Of a stretch of 64,000 nt of DNA, positions 18,201-25,970 are shown one piece after another. The number at the start of each line of letters is the position of its first letter. The stretch's first letter is position 1. Under the pieces are notes generated by a model. It was not told the DNA's origin, did not search any database, and saw nothing but the letters and a program-made list of their open reading frames with translations. The stretch covers positions 1 to 64,000 of the forward strand of contig JAKLJE010000013.1 in assembly GCA_023151315.1 (NCBI GenBank). The letters run 5' to 3'. The translations under genes and the position numbers were made by a program. The stretch is from Bacteroidia bacterium (lineage in GTDB: Bacteria; Bacteroidota; Bacteroidia; Palsa-965).

Positions 18201-21041
18201 TACAGTGCACGTCCATGTGCCTGCTGTAAGACCGGTAACAGAAACAGTACCATCACCTGTCGGGTTGCCCGGTGTCCAGTTGTAAGTAAATCCACCAGCA
18301 CCGCCTGTTGGTGTGTTGATAGACGCTGCGCCATTAGTTCCTCCGTTACATGAAATGTTTGTTTGCGATGCAGGAGTAACAACTATTGCAGAAGGTGAGG
18401 TGATATTGAACGTCTGAGTTGCTGTACAAGAGTTAGCATCTGTTACAGTGCATGTCCAAGTTCCTGCAGTGAGTCCTGTTACAGAAACTGTACCATCACC
18501 TGTAGGGTTGCCCGGTGTCCAGTTGTAGGTGTATCCGCCCGCACCGCCTGTAGCGGCAGTAACGGAAGCAGCACCGTTAGTACCACCGAAGCATGAAACG
18601 TTAGTCTGCGCGTTTGCGTTGAGTACGATTGCAGTTGGAGACGTGATGTTGAAAGTTACAACAGCGGTACAACCGCCGGCATCTGTAACAGTACAAGTCC
18701 ATGAGCCTGCTGTGAGTCCGGTTACAGAAACAGTGCCGTCACCTGTAGGGTTGCCCGGTGTCCAGTTGTATGTGTAAGGAGCAGTTCCTCCGGTTGCCGC
18801 GTTTACAGAAGCCGCGCCTGATGCACCACCGAAACACGCCACGTTAGTCTGCGATGCAGCAGTTAACGAAGGACCTGAAGAGGTTCCTACAACAACAGTG
18901 CGTGTGATGTTACAAGCGTTCGCATCGGTGATGGTGCAGGTGTAGGTACCGGAACTCAGGCCAGTAGCAGTAGCTGCAGTTCCGCCAGTCGGCGCCCATG
19001 AGTAAGTGTATCCACCTGCACCTCCTGTTACACTGGAAACAGTAGCAGTTCCTGTGTTTGCTGTGCACGAAGTTGGGGTGGAAGAGATGTTCGCTGTGAT
19101 TGCAGTTGGCGCAGTAATGTTGAACGTTTGCGTTGCAGTGCATGAGTTTGCATCAGTAACGGTGCACGTCCATGAACCAGCAGTAAGACCGGTAACCGAA
19201 ACTGTACCATCACCTGTAGGATTACCAGGTGTCCAGTTGTAAGTGTAACCGCCAGCACCGCCAGTCGGCGTATTGATGGAAGCAGCACCCGTAGAACCTC
19301 CGTTACAAGCCACGTTTGTTTGTGAAGCAGGAGTCACCACTAATGCTGTTGGAGCAGTGACGTTGAATGTTTGAGTTGCAGTACATGAGTTTGCATCAGT
19401 AACGGTGCACGTCCATGAACCAGCAGTAAGACCGGTAACAGAAACCGTTCCATCACCTGTAGGATTGCCCGGTGTCCAGTTGTAGGTGTAACCACCTGCG
19501 CCCCCTGTCGGAGTGTTGATCGAAGCCGCTCCGTTATTTCCTCCGTTACAAGAAATGTTTGTTTGTGAAGCAGGAGTAACGACTAATGCAGTTGGAGAAG
19601 TGATGTTGAATGTACGTGTTGCTGTGCAGGAGTTGGCGTCTGTAGCTGTGCAGGTCCACGTTCCTGCAATAAGACCGGTAACAGACACTGTGCCGTCACC
19701 AGTAGGGTTGCCTGGTGTCCAGTTGTAGGTGAAGCCACCGGCACCACCTGTTGCAGCATTAACAGAAGCAGCTCCGTTAGTTCCTCCGAAGCAGGAAACG
19801 TTTGTTTGAGAGGCGGCTGTTAATATAATAGCTGATGGTTGTGTGATGTTGAATGTTTGCGAGGCGGTACATCCTATGTTATCAGTCACTGTACAGGTCC
19901 AGGTTCCCGCAGTAAGACCCGTTACAGAAGTTGTACCGTCACCTATCGGGTTGCCCGGTGTCCAATTGTAGGTATAAGGGGAAACGCCGCCGCCAGCAGC
20001 GTTCACGGATGCTGCTCCGTTTGTTCCGCCATTGCAGGCAACGTTAGTTTGTGAAAGAGCTGTGAGAGCCGGGGTGGAAACCGTGAGTGTAGCATTATTT
20101 GAAGTTGAACTACATGGCGATTGTTGTGCGAGGCAACGATAAATACAGCCATTCATTCCTGTAGTCGCACCGGTAATTGTAAGTGTCGCTGTTGTTGCTC
20201 CACTGTAAACACCGCCATTAGTTACGTTCGAAAAACCGGAACCGCAGTTGACTTGCCATTGGTAAGAAGTTGCACCGGTTGCAGCAATTGAAAATGAAGT
20301 ATTACCGTTGTTACATACCGAAGCGTTTGACGGTTGAGTGGTGATGGTCGGGTTACTACAAGTAGGTACTTCGTATAATCTGATGTCGTCGAAAATCATT
20401 TCTTCTACTAACGAGTTGCAGAACACCTTTACGCGTATTTCCATAGTTGTACCTGTACCCGAGATGTTGAACTGAAATTCCTGCATTGTGTTGCTCAAAG
20501 TGCTTACATTTTCGCCAATGGAATCGCCCGTTGTTTCGAGGCCAAGAAGAGTGGACGCCACTGTTGAGATCGGCAGGAAACGCACAGCACTGGTCCATGG
20601 ACCGCCGTCAATACGGTATTCAGCAATCATATAATCTGTACCGTTACCACTTACTGCAGTATTGTCAAAAGCGCCGGTAGCGCCGCCGGTTCCGAATAGT
20701 CCGCGGAACTGTAAACCTGTTCTTCCTGAAATGTTGATCCCTGTCCATGTTACATTCTGGTGAGCGGTCTGAAGGTTACCATTATCAACATCTTCTGCAG
20801 CCCAACAATTTGTACCTTGAATACCGGTAACAGAGAATGAAGTATTTATTCCGCTTAGTGGAGTGCGGAAGAAATATCGTGTTGCGGGAGGTCCGCCGGA
20901 AGAAAATGTGAGTGATGGAGTTCTTGTTCCGCCACCCAAATTAGGGCCGCCGGCTCCTTCCATATCATCTTCCCAGAACATCGTTTGTGCTGACGCCGGA
21001 GCCAAAATCAGAAGGGCAAAAAACAGTAATAGATTTTTCAT
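15279..21041 (-). CDS. Giant SprB-repeat surface adhesin with T9SS type A sorting domain
   Basis: A 1920-residue protein. In order: signal peptide (MKNLLLFFALLILAPASA); an N-terminal ~200-residue domain resembling a carbohydrate/MAM-like jelly roll (WEDDMEG start); an Ig-like domain (TITTQPSNASVCNNG); ten tandem SprB-type repeats of ~80 residues (SQTNV.C.GG.NGAASV ... YTYNWTPGNPTGDG ... GSWTCTVTDANSCTATQTFNIT); an Ig/PKD-like stretch; two more divergent SprB repeats; five short repeats with an ICNGDS...VG..Y...GTY.DTL....GCDS pattern; and a C-terminal type A sorting domain (IYPNPANDIITVQT to KLIISK). SprB is the mobile gliding adhesin of Flavobacterium johnsoniae; here only the repeat type is shared. 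Role inferred: cell-surface adhesion. Near-identical repeats make assembly errors possible. Confidence 0.88.
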   Translation of the reverse strand: MKNLLLFFALLILAPASAQTMFWEDDMEGAGGPNLGGGTRTPSLTFSSGGPPATRYFFRTPLSGINTSFSVTGIQGTNCWAAEDVDNGNLQTAHQNVTWTGINISGRTGLQFRGLFGTGGATGAFDNTAVSGNGTDYMIAEYRIDGGPWTSAVRFLPISTVASTLLGLETTGDSIGENVSTLSNTMQEFQFNISGTGTTMEIRVKVFCNSLVEEMIFDDIRLYEVPTCSNPTITTQPSNASVCNNGNTSFSIAATGATSYQWQVNCGSGFSNVTNGGVYSGATTATLTITGATTGMNGCIYRCLAQQSPCSSTSNNATLTVSTPALTALSQTNVACNGGTNGAASVNAAGGGVSPYTYNWTPGNPIGDGTTSVTGLTAGTWTCTVTDNIGCTASQTFNITQPSAIILTAASQTNVSCFGGTNGAASVNAATGGAGGFTYNWTPGNPTGDGTVSVTGLIAGTWTCTATDANSCTATRTFNITSPTALVVTPASQTNISCNGGNNGAASINTPTGGAGGYTYNWTPGNPTGDGTVSVTGLTAGSWTCTVTDANSCTATQTFNVTAPTALVVTPASQTNVACNGGSTGAASINTPTGGAGGYTYNWTPGNPTGDGTVSVTGLTAGSWTCTVTDANSCTATQTFNITAPTAITANISSTPTSCTANTGTATVSSVTGGAGGYTYSWAPTGGTAATATGLSSGTYTCTITDANACNITRTVVVGTSSGPSLTAASQTNVACFGGASGAASVNAATGGTAPYTYNWTPGNPTGDGTVSVTGLTAGSWTCTVTDAGGCTAVVTFNITSPTAIVLNANAQTNVSCFGGTNGAASVTAATGGAGGYTYNWTPGNPTGDGTVSVTGLTAGTWTCTVTDANSCTATQTFNITSPSAIVVTPASQTNISCNGGTNGAASINTPTGGAGGFTYNWTPGNPTGDGTVSVTGLTAGTWTCTVTDANACTATATFNITAPTALNASISSTPTSCSANTGTATVSGVSGGAGGYTYSWAPTGGTAATATGLAAGTYTCTITDANSCTLTRTVTVGGVAAPTLTALSQTNVSCFGGSNGAASVNAATGGSSPYTYNWTPGNPTGDGTTSVTGLTAGSWTCTVTDNNGCTATATFNITSPSAIALTATATPTVICAGQSTMIAASATGGSGSFSYVWTPGSLNGPSHTVTPTTTTTYTVVTTDANTCTASTVLTVSVNPLPSVTLSGTNHFCPGGSTLLTGTSGGTSQWYLNGVAIVGATNNTYLATLAGVYNMRKTNTNGCGDSAAVGITVTIDTPPAITSVTSSAVLCFGDSNGSATVSATGTPSLSYSWAPTGGTSTTASGLAAGNYTVTVTDGNTCTSTATVAVTSPAVLTTLPSQVNATCFGGNDASASVAVTGGTAMYTYLWTPVLPPSPSANSLTAGSYSCLVTDMNGCTSTATFNITEPALITTSQSVTICNGDSLVVGASVYSTAGTYIDTLTSTLGCDSIVTTALAVNPVPSVISVTSAAVCDSGTVTLGAAASGGANLIWYSDSTLTTNVSSGNSYTTPLLFTTTTYYVQADSAGCYSAVVPVTVTVNTGAVTINQSLTLCFGDSVTIGSNTYYASGVYADTINFGGCDSIFNSTITVLNQITATQTLTICSGQSVTVGTNSYTATGIYMDTLAAVNGCDSLVTTDLTVTLPDSSAQAVTVCNGGSYSIGANTYTASGVYADTLTNINGCDSVVTTTLTVLPANIVNQNITLCAGDSINVGNSVYYTAGTYADTIADINGCDSIINTVVNINTVDVSVTVTGFGGTLMSNASGPNTSWLWLNCQDNTPIISATMQSYSPSANGQFAVIVTQSGCTDTSTCFSINSVGIDENSATNFSIYPNPANDIITVQTQIGATIVILDAIGNQVAASKATNTKTDIAVDQLANGIYFVKVISDNQDQTQKLIISK
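17660..20060 (-). repeat. Ten tandem ~240-bp SprB repeats in coding DNA
   Basis: The ten units are highly similar at DNA level, with blocks such as the coding for NWTPGNPTGDG nearly unchanged. Protein-level types occur in the order A, A', P, P, S, A, A', P, S, A, where S units are the divergent ones starting SSTPTSC. This suggests duplication of a multi-unit block. Confidence 0.85.
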
Positions 21042-21105
21042 GATAATCTGTGAGTGGGTTGGTGCAATTTTGCTTTAAGCAGTGTAAAAATATAACATTT
21101 GGTTT

Positions 21106-21124
21106 AACATTGAAGCTCAATGTT
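21106..21124 (-). terminator. Hairpin downstream of the formyltransferase gene
   Basis: A perfect 8-bp stem (AACATTGA / TCAATGTT) with an AGC loop, 10 bases after the minus-strand stop. The following minus-strand DNA is T-rich only after ~15 bases, so it is a moderate terminator candidate. Confidence 0.45.
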
Positions 21125-21134
21125 CGTTCAGAAT

Positions 21135-22100
21135 TTAATTATGATTCAGTATCTGATTATTTTTTGAAAATTCAGAATTGATATCAAGCCCGAGTTCCCT
21201 TAGATAATTCAGCCCTAATACACCGAAATCGCTGGAAATCTGAGGAATTACAATATATTTTTGATCAACGCTACGCACGACCCATTTCTGTTCATCAAGC
21301 AGATCGACAATGATTCCGGGACGTCCGTGAGGGTATTTCAGTGATGAATCTATTGTAGCTTCCGGAATACGGAGCTTTTCTTCACCCAGCCAGGTGATTG
21401 CGCCTCGTGTCCAATCGCTGCATGCTCTGATCAGATTCAATACTTCATCTGAGTTCATTTTTTCCCAGTCAATCTCAAAATCTGAATCTTTAGGGAATGG
21501 ATAAAACGTTGCAGTGCACTCATCCTGTACTGTACCTGCAATTTTACTGCGACTGAATTTCAACATTTCCGCAAGGTTGACAACCGCCATACCTGTAATG
21601 CGCGAGAGTTTTTCGGCTAACGCAGCATAGGAGAATAATTCTTCAATTTTAATACGTTCGGAAAATATGATGTTGCCGGAATCATACTCCGCGTCCATTC
21701 GGTGTACAGTTAATGCAGTTTCACGCCGCCCTTTTTTCAGTACTTCAAAAATCGGGGCAGGTCCTCTGAATTCCGGTAATGGCCCGGGATGAAAGTTGTA
21801 AATCTGTCCTTCAAATTTCTGAATCAATTCATTGCTTAATTTGTACGGAAAGCAAATTGAGAATACAGCGTCCGGTTTCAATTCAATCAGCCAATCTTCG
21901 AGTTGTGATATATTCCTGCCTGAATTAATTTCAAGAAATGCGAAGTTGTTTTTTTTGCACTCTTCTTCAATGTTGGCTGTTACTCTGAAATCGGATCCGC
22001 CTATTGCCACACCGCACAAATATTTTTCAAAGGCCAATTTCTGCAGTGCGGGAAACGCAAATGGTCCTCCGCAAAGTATCGCTATACGTATTTCGTTCAT
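21135..22100 (-). CDS. Formyltransferase-family protein (Fmt/ArnA-like fold)
   Basis: A 321-residue protein related to methionyl-tRNA formyltransferase and sugar-amine N-formyltransferases that use N10-formyl-tetrahydrofolate. The start is the ATG at 22100, overlapping the previous stop (TGATG). The catalytic Asn-x-His is visible in IYNFHPGPLPEFRG (~residues 105-120) and the Asp in MDAEYDSGNII (~145). The C-terminal ~110 residues have a DWTRGAITWLGEEKLRI segment like the OB-fold domain of Fmt. A housekeeping fmt is not expected in this neighbourhood, and the protein is divergent at its N-terminus (AILCGGPFAFPALQKL). I infer a specialised acceptor, perhaps an amino sugar or a protein/peptide amine, unknown. 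Confidence 0.82.
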   Translation of the reverse strand: MNEIRIAILCGGPFAFPALQKLAFEKYLCGVAIGGSDFRVTANIEEECKKNNFAFLEINSGRNISQLEDWLIELKPDAVFSICFPYKLSNELIQKFEGQIYNFHPGPLPEFRGPAPIFEVLKKGRRETALTVHRMDAEYDSGNIIFSERIKIEELFSYAALAEKLSRITGMAVVNLAEMLKFSRSKIAGTVQDECTATFYPFPKDSDFEIDWEKMNSDEVLNLIRACSDWTRGAITWLGEEKLRIPEATIDSSLKYPHGRPGIIVDLLDEQKWVVRSVDQKYIVIPQISSDFGVLGLNYLRELGLDINSEFSKNNQILNHN

Positions 22101-23263
22101 CAGCAACATGTGTAACTGTTGAACCAGCCGGAAATTGTTTCTCCTAGTTCGGCAGACACCATTTGACTGAAATCGGCGTCAATGTCATTTATTTTTCCTG
22201 TGACATTCAGTGCACATTTACCGTCGTCAGCAACGGATACTTCCGCTTCATACATAGGGCTTAGTGAGGTGTTCCATTCGTCGTTGAAGCGAATGATTCC
22301 ACGTGGCGATTCATACGATGCAGTCTTGATGACTTCACCGATCAGGTTTCCCTGAAAGTTATTTTGCACCATCGCATCAGTTACCGAGGCTGAAATTGTC
22401 GCAGCTTCCCACCCGAGTAAACTAAACAGACTAGCTTCCCTTCCCATTGATTTCATGCTTTCCATGAAAAAATTATTCAAAGGATTGACAATCTTTTTAG
22501 ACCAGCTAGCTACTCCTTTTGTTACACCTCCGTTAAAAACTGAACGTGAGAGTAAATTTTCTTCAAGCATGAATGGAGCAACGTAGGATGCCGGCAATTT
22601 ATTTCCGAGCAGTGCTTTGGTATCTTCGTAATACCATTGTGCAAAATCCCCGCTTGCTAATCCGAGCAGGCAGGATTCAGGATATTTATCCAGGTGTTCA
22701 GTAAGAGCGTCGAGTTTATATTCTTCACGGAGATATCCGGTGGCAATGTTGAAACGTATTGCTCCACCGTTTGATGTGAATCCTTCAGTCAGCGCGAGGG
22801 TGTGAAGATATCCACCATCGTAGTAGTTTGTTACCATTCCTCCTTCTTTAAAGCCATCATGTGCGGCTCGTTTGGCAGCTAGTCGGGCGCCGAGCGCATT
22901 ATTGAGTGAGAGGTAAAGTATATTTGGAGATACAGGCCATTCCTGAGGCAAACTTGCTCCGGAGTCCAGCACAATTAGAAGGCGATTGGCTGACATGAAT
23001 AGTGGTCGCAGCAATTGAGTTGTCCGCATTCCTGCAAAGGCAAAAATGATTGCGGTATCATCGTCCATCAACATTTTTTCTGCTGCCCGATAAACCTGTT
23101 GCTTGTCAGTGCCGAAGCCAATGTTGTCAGTGATAAGACGGATATCATTATTACCTGCATGTTTAAGCCCGGCTTTAAACCCGGCGCTCATTTCAAAAGA
23201 AAGAGAGTTGTAATAAGGTGAGCGAGGAAGAAGCAAGCCAATATTGAGCATAACATATAACAT
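22100..23263 (-). CDS. Type 1 periplasmic-binding-fold protein without signal peptide
   Basis: A 387-residue protein resembling LivK/AmiC-type ligand-binding proteins (Peripla_BP fold): it opens with NIGLLLPRSPYYNSLSFEMSAGF, then alternating beta strands and helices across two lobes. The start may be the ATG at 23263 or the one at 23251 (MLNIGLL); in both cases there is no signal peptide or lipobox, so it should be cytoplasmic unless exported otherwise. It ends in ...NSYTCC. No transport genes accompany it. It overlaps the formyltransferase start, so both are co-translated. The start lies directly after the terminator hairpin of the tail-collar genes, leaving no room for an own promoter. A cytoplasmic sensor role is inference. 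Confidence 0.7.
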   Translation of the reverse strand: MLYVMLNIGLLLPRSPYYNSLSFEMSAGFKAGLKHAGNNDIRLITDNIGFGTDKQQVYRAAEKMLMDDDTAIIFAFAGMRTTQLLRPLFMSANRLLIVLDSGASLPQEWPVSPNILYLSLNNALGARLAAKRAAHDGFKEGGMVTNYYDGGYLHTLALTEGFTSNGGAIRFNIATGYLREEYKLDALTEHLDKYPESCLLGLASGDFAQWYYEDTKALLGNKLPASYVAPFMLEENLLSRSVFNGGVTKGVASWSKKIVNPLNNFFMESMKSMGREASLFSLLGWEAATISASVTDAMVQNNFQGNLIGEVIKTASYESPRGIIRFNDEWNTSLSPMYEAEVSVADDGKCALNVTGKINDIDADFSQMVSAELGETISGWFNSYTCC

Positions 23264-23264
23264 T

Positions 23265-23302
23265 AAAAAAAGGAAACATGCCTTACGACATGTCTCCTTT
23301 TT
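23265..23302 (-). terminator. Hairpin between the tail-collar genes and the binding-protein gene
   Basis: A stem of ~14 bp (AAAAAGGAGACATG with CATGTTTCCTTTTT on the minus strand, one wobble) with an 8-base loop and a T7 tract. The T-tract ends two bases before the ATG at 23263, so expression of the downstream pair would need read-through. Confidence 0.75.
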
Positions 23303-23314
23303 GATAAGTAGTAA

Positions 23315-23878
23315 TTAGTTGCGAGATGGGAAGATCCCGTACTGTGCAATGCAATAGTTCATTACGAGATAAGGATTTTGAACAGCGATCGGCATATTGT
23401 TTCCGGAAATATCCGTTGTTCCGCCGACATTAATCGCATTCGCAGCGAGCGTGGTTCCGCCGGAGTTGCTGGATGCATAAGCGGCTTGTGATGTGTTATT
23501 GCCCGGGAAACTTGAGTCCGGCGCATTCTCTCCTCCATTACTTCCGTTTACAGCAACTTTCACTCGTAAACCCGAAAGTGTATGGATGTGCGCTGGCAGA
23601 TTAGATGAAAGCAGCGTTACATATGTATTCCCGGATATTTCTCCGATTGTATGTGATGGAAGTCCGCTGCCGTTTCCTTGGCCAATCGGAAAACGTCCCT
23701 GCATGTTAGGTAAAGCAAAGGTGGTTTGTCCGTTTCCGCCATAGGTAGTTCCCAGAAGGGAGAACAAGGCAGTGTTACTTGCAATGGATAGTATTTGACC
23801 ATTGCACTGCGCGTACATTTTTGGAGCGAAGTTGAACCCAAATATTTTCACTTCGCCGATAAATGGTTCTGTTGACAT
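23315..23878 (-). CDS. Tail-collar domain protein (MdpB-like), paralog 1
   Basis: A 187-residue protein of the phage tail-collar family (PF07484 type, annotated in bacteria as microcystin-dependent protein). The N-terminus MSTEPFIGEVKIFGFNFAP lacks a signal peptide. The collar core is CNGQ.LSIASNTALFSLLGT.YGGNGQTTFALP with QGRFPIGQG, followed by the HxH motif in LPAHIHTL (~residue 95), a variable Gly/Asn/Ser-rich segment (~110-165) and a conserved end YLVMNYCIAQYGIFPSRN. In T4 gp37 such HxH motifs bind iron in a trimeric fibre. It is the last of three tandem paralogs. Confidence 0.88.
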   Translation of the reverse strand: MSTEPFIGEVKIFGFNFAPKMYAQCNGQILSIASNTALFSLLGTTYGGNGQTTFALPNMQGRFPIGQGNGSGLPSHTIGEISGNTYVTLLSSNLPAHIHTLSGLRVKVAVNGSNGGENAPDSSFPGNNTSQAAYASSNSGGTTLAANAINVGGTTDISGNNMPIAVQNPYLVMNYCIAQYGIFPSRN

Positions 23879-23921
23879 ATCTTATTTCTTTTTTTGTAGT
23901 AAGGATGAATGTTGATCACGA

Positions 23922-24485
23922 TTAGTTACGTGAAGGAAAAATACCGGCTGTTGCGATGCTATAGTTCATAACCAGATATGGATTCGCAATGCTGAAAGGG
24001 ACAGAGCTTCCGGTAGGATCAGTCGTTCCGCCTACGGTTACAGCACTCGGATTCATAAATTCATTGTTACCTGCGGCGGCAGCGTAAATACCCTCAGAGC
24101 CGTTCATTCCGGGATAGGCACCATCAGGACTGTTTGCTCCACCGCTATTACTGTTTGAGCGTAACCGGAAAGTTGTGGAATTGAGTGTGTGAATATGAGG
24201 CGGCAAATTCTGAGTATTCAATGTTGCGGAGACGTTGCCGATTTTTTCACCCATAGTAAAGGTTGGCAGCCCTGCTCCGGTTCCTTGTCCAACCGCCATG
24301 CGGCCTTGCAGATCAGGAAGTGCAAACGTTGTTTGACCATTACCTCCATATGTGGTTCCTAATAAGGAGAACAATGCGGTATTGCTTGCAATGTTTAAAA
24401 TCTGTCCATTGCAGAGAGAATGATATTTCGGGGCAAAATAAAAACCGAAAATTTTGATTTCGCCGATGAAAGGTTCAGTTGACAT
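23922..24485 (-). CDS. Tail-collar domain protein (MdpB-like), paralog 2
   Basis: A 187-residue paralog, exactly the length of its neighbours. Core features: CNGQILNIASNTALFSLLG, FALPDLQGRMAVGQG, the HxH in LPPHIHTL, and the end YLVMNYSIATAGIFPSRN. Differences from paralogs 1 and 3 concentrate between residues ~100 and 165 (FRLRSNSNSGGANSPDGAYP region), where receptor-binding variation is expected in tail-fibre proteins. Spacing to paralog 1 is 43 bases and to paralog 3 is 31 bases, consistent with one transcript. Confidence 0.88.
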   Translation of the reverse strand: MSTEPFIGEIKIFGFYFAPKYHSLCNGQILNIASNTALFSLLGTTYGGNGQTTFALPDLQGRMAVGQGTGAGLPTFTMGEKIGNVSATLNTQNLPPHIHTLNSTTFRLRSNSNSGGANSPDGAYPGMNGSEGIYAAAAGNNEFMNPSAVTVGGTTDPTGSSVPFSIANPYLVMNYSIATAGIFPSRN

Positions 24486-24516
24486 GAAGTATATATTTTA
24501 TGTGAATGTGATTGTT

Positions 24517-25080
24517 TTAGTTGCGGGATGGAAAAATTCCTTCGATTGCAATTGAATAATTTATGCAGAGCAGGGGATTGGTAATGTCGATTGGTGTACC
24601 GCTACCTGTAACGTCAGTAGTTCCAGTAGGAACCAGAGCTGCAGCATTCATAAATTCATTGTTCCCCGGAGTTTCAGCATAAAATGCCTGTGTCGTGTTG
24701 GTACCGAAGAAAGCTCCGTCCGGTGTATTTTCTCCGCCGGCAGTGCCGTTTACGTTCATTACTGCACGTGCGGATATCATTGTGTGAATGTGAGCCGGCA
24801 TGTTAGCAGTTGAAAGAGTTGTGGAGTAATTTCCTGACGATTCGCCGATCGTAAACTGGGGTAGTCCCGGGCCTTGTCCTTGGTGGATTGGCACTCGTCC
24901 TTGCAGATCAGGAAGTTTAAAAGTCACTTGACCGTCTCCACCGTAGGTGGTTCCCAGAAGGGCGAACAAGGCAGAGTTTTCTGCGATGGACATTGTTTGT
25001 CCGGCGCACAAAGAATAGCCTCGAGGAGCGAAATTAAAGGCGAGAATTTTTACTTCACCAATAAATGGTTCTGTTGACAT
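24517..25080 (-). CDS. Tail-collar domain protein (MdpB-like), paralog 3
   Basis: A 187-residue paralog, first in the minus-strand operon. Its core deviates most: CAGQTMSIAENSALFALLG instead of CNGQ, FKLPDLQGRVPIHQG, and the HxH in MPAHIHTM; it ends LLCINYSIAIEGIFPSRN. The terminal GIFPSRN and initial MSTEPFIGE are shared by all three. The gene starts at an AT-rich divergent intergenic region facing the hydroxylase operon. Confidence 0.88.
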   Translation of the reverse strand: MSTEPFIGEVKILAFNFAPRGYSLCAGQTMSIAENSALFALLGTTYGGDGQVTFKLPDLQGRVPIHQGQGPGLPQFTIGESSGNYSTTLSTANMPAHIHTMISARAVMNVNGTAGGENTPDGAFFGTNTTQAFYAETPGNNEFMNAAALVPTGTTDVTGSGTPIDITNPLLCINYSIAIEGIFPSRN

Positions 25081-25229
25081 AAAAATGTGTTTTGGTTATA
25101 CTGTTTTAAAGTTTCAAACGAAAGATATTAATTAAAGTAAGATATTAGATGTTGAAGAATTAAAATAAAAATTAATTGCAGTTTAATTAATGAAATAAAC
25201 AGTCAATATTAAATTGAATTATCAATTAT
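25081..25229. promoter_or_regulatory. AT-rich divergent promoter region
   Basis: The 149 bases between the tail-collar operon (-) and the hydroxylase operon (+) are visibly AT-rich, with several TTAATTAA/ATTAAT stretches. This is the only intergenic space in the cluster able to hold promoters, so the two arms are probably controlled from here. I do not see a confident TAnnTTTG box. Confidence 0.45.
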
Positions 25230-25970
25230 ATGTTTAAGAATGTAAACAAAGCATCGGGAGATGATTTCAGTAATAGCCTTAAACCGGCAGGGAATGATTT
25301 TCTGCTTCTTGATTTGACTTTCAAGACGGAACTGCTTGAAGCGGATTACAATAAAGTTTCGAATGCAGAATGGGTACCACATTTTCAAAGGAAAGATTAC
25401 AATGGTAATTGGGATGCTTTGGCTTTGTATTCTGAAAGTGGAAATCAGAGTACCGTGTTCACAGAACAACGCGCTCCTCAACGCACTGAAATATTGAATT
25501 ACTGCAAGTATTTTGATTCGGTGTGTAAGTCATTTGATGCGCCGATATTAAGTGCAAGAATCTTAATACTCAAAGCCGGAAGTGAGATCAAGGAGCATAC
25601 TGATTACAAAGCTTCTTACGCTGATGGCATAATGCGAATCCATATACCGATTGTAACTGATGCCAATGTACTTTTTCTGATTAATGGTAAACGAGTAGAA
25701 ATGAAACCGGGAGAATGCTGGTATGGCAATTTCAGTTTGCCGCATAGTGTCACACATTCAGGTGCGACTGATAGAGTACATATTGTAATTGATCTCGAGC
25801 GAAACGAATGGACAGATGCTTTGATGAAAAAATCCGGGTACGATTTTACTTTAGAAGGTGATAAGTTACCGATTGAAGTTGTGCGACGAATGATTAATGA
25901 GTTGGAGTTATCGCACACACCGTCAGCTGCAGGAATAGTGAATCAATTAAAGGAGCAGTATGGAATCTGA
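25230..25970 (+). CDS. Aspartyl/asparaginyl beta-hydroxylase family protein
   Basis: A 246-residue Fe(II)/2-oxoglutarate oxygenase of the AspH type (PF05118-like), expected to hydroxylate Asp or Asn side chains in a protein substrate or a related small molecule. The iron and 2OG-binding elements are visible: KEHTDYKASYADG (~residue 118), MRIHIPIVTD (~136), a W.GNFSLPHSVTHSG segment with the distal His (~170) and TDRVHIVIDL with the Arg (~185). The last 50 residues (helical, VVRRMINELELSH) are an extension. No signal peptide is present. It overlaps the sulfotransferase by 11 bases. Confidence 0.88.
   Translation: MFKNVNKASGDDFSNSLKPAGNDFLLLDLTFKTELLEADYNKVSNAEWVPHFQRKDYNGNWDALALYSESGNQSTVFTEQRAPQRTEILNYCKYFDSVCKSFDAPILSARILILKAGSEIKEHTDYKASYADGIMRIHIPIVTDANVLFLINGKRVEMKPGECWYGNFSLPHSVTHSGATDRVHIVIDLERNEWTDALMKKSGYDFTLEGDKLPIEVVRRMINELELSHTPSAAGIVNQLKEQYGI

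Noticed and set aside
16768-20598. Long plus- and minus-strand frames opposite or out of frame with the SprB repeats (for example 17155-17511 +)
   Set aside because: They repeat with the SprB unit, lack family motifs and are shadows of the biased repeat composition.
21135-22100. Housekeeping methionyl-tRNA formyltransferase (fmt)
   Set aside because: Catalytic Asn/His/Asp are present, but the N-terminus is divergent and the context is an accessory cluster with no def or ribosomal neighbours; kept as family-level call only.
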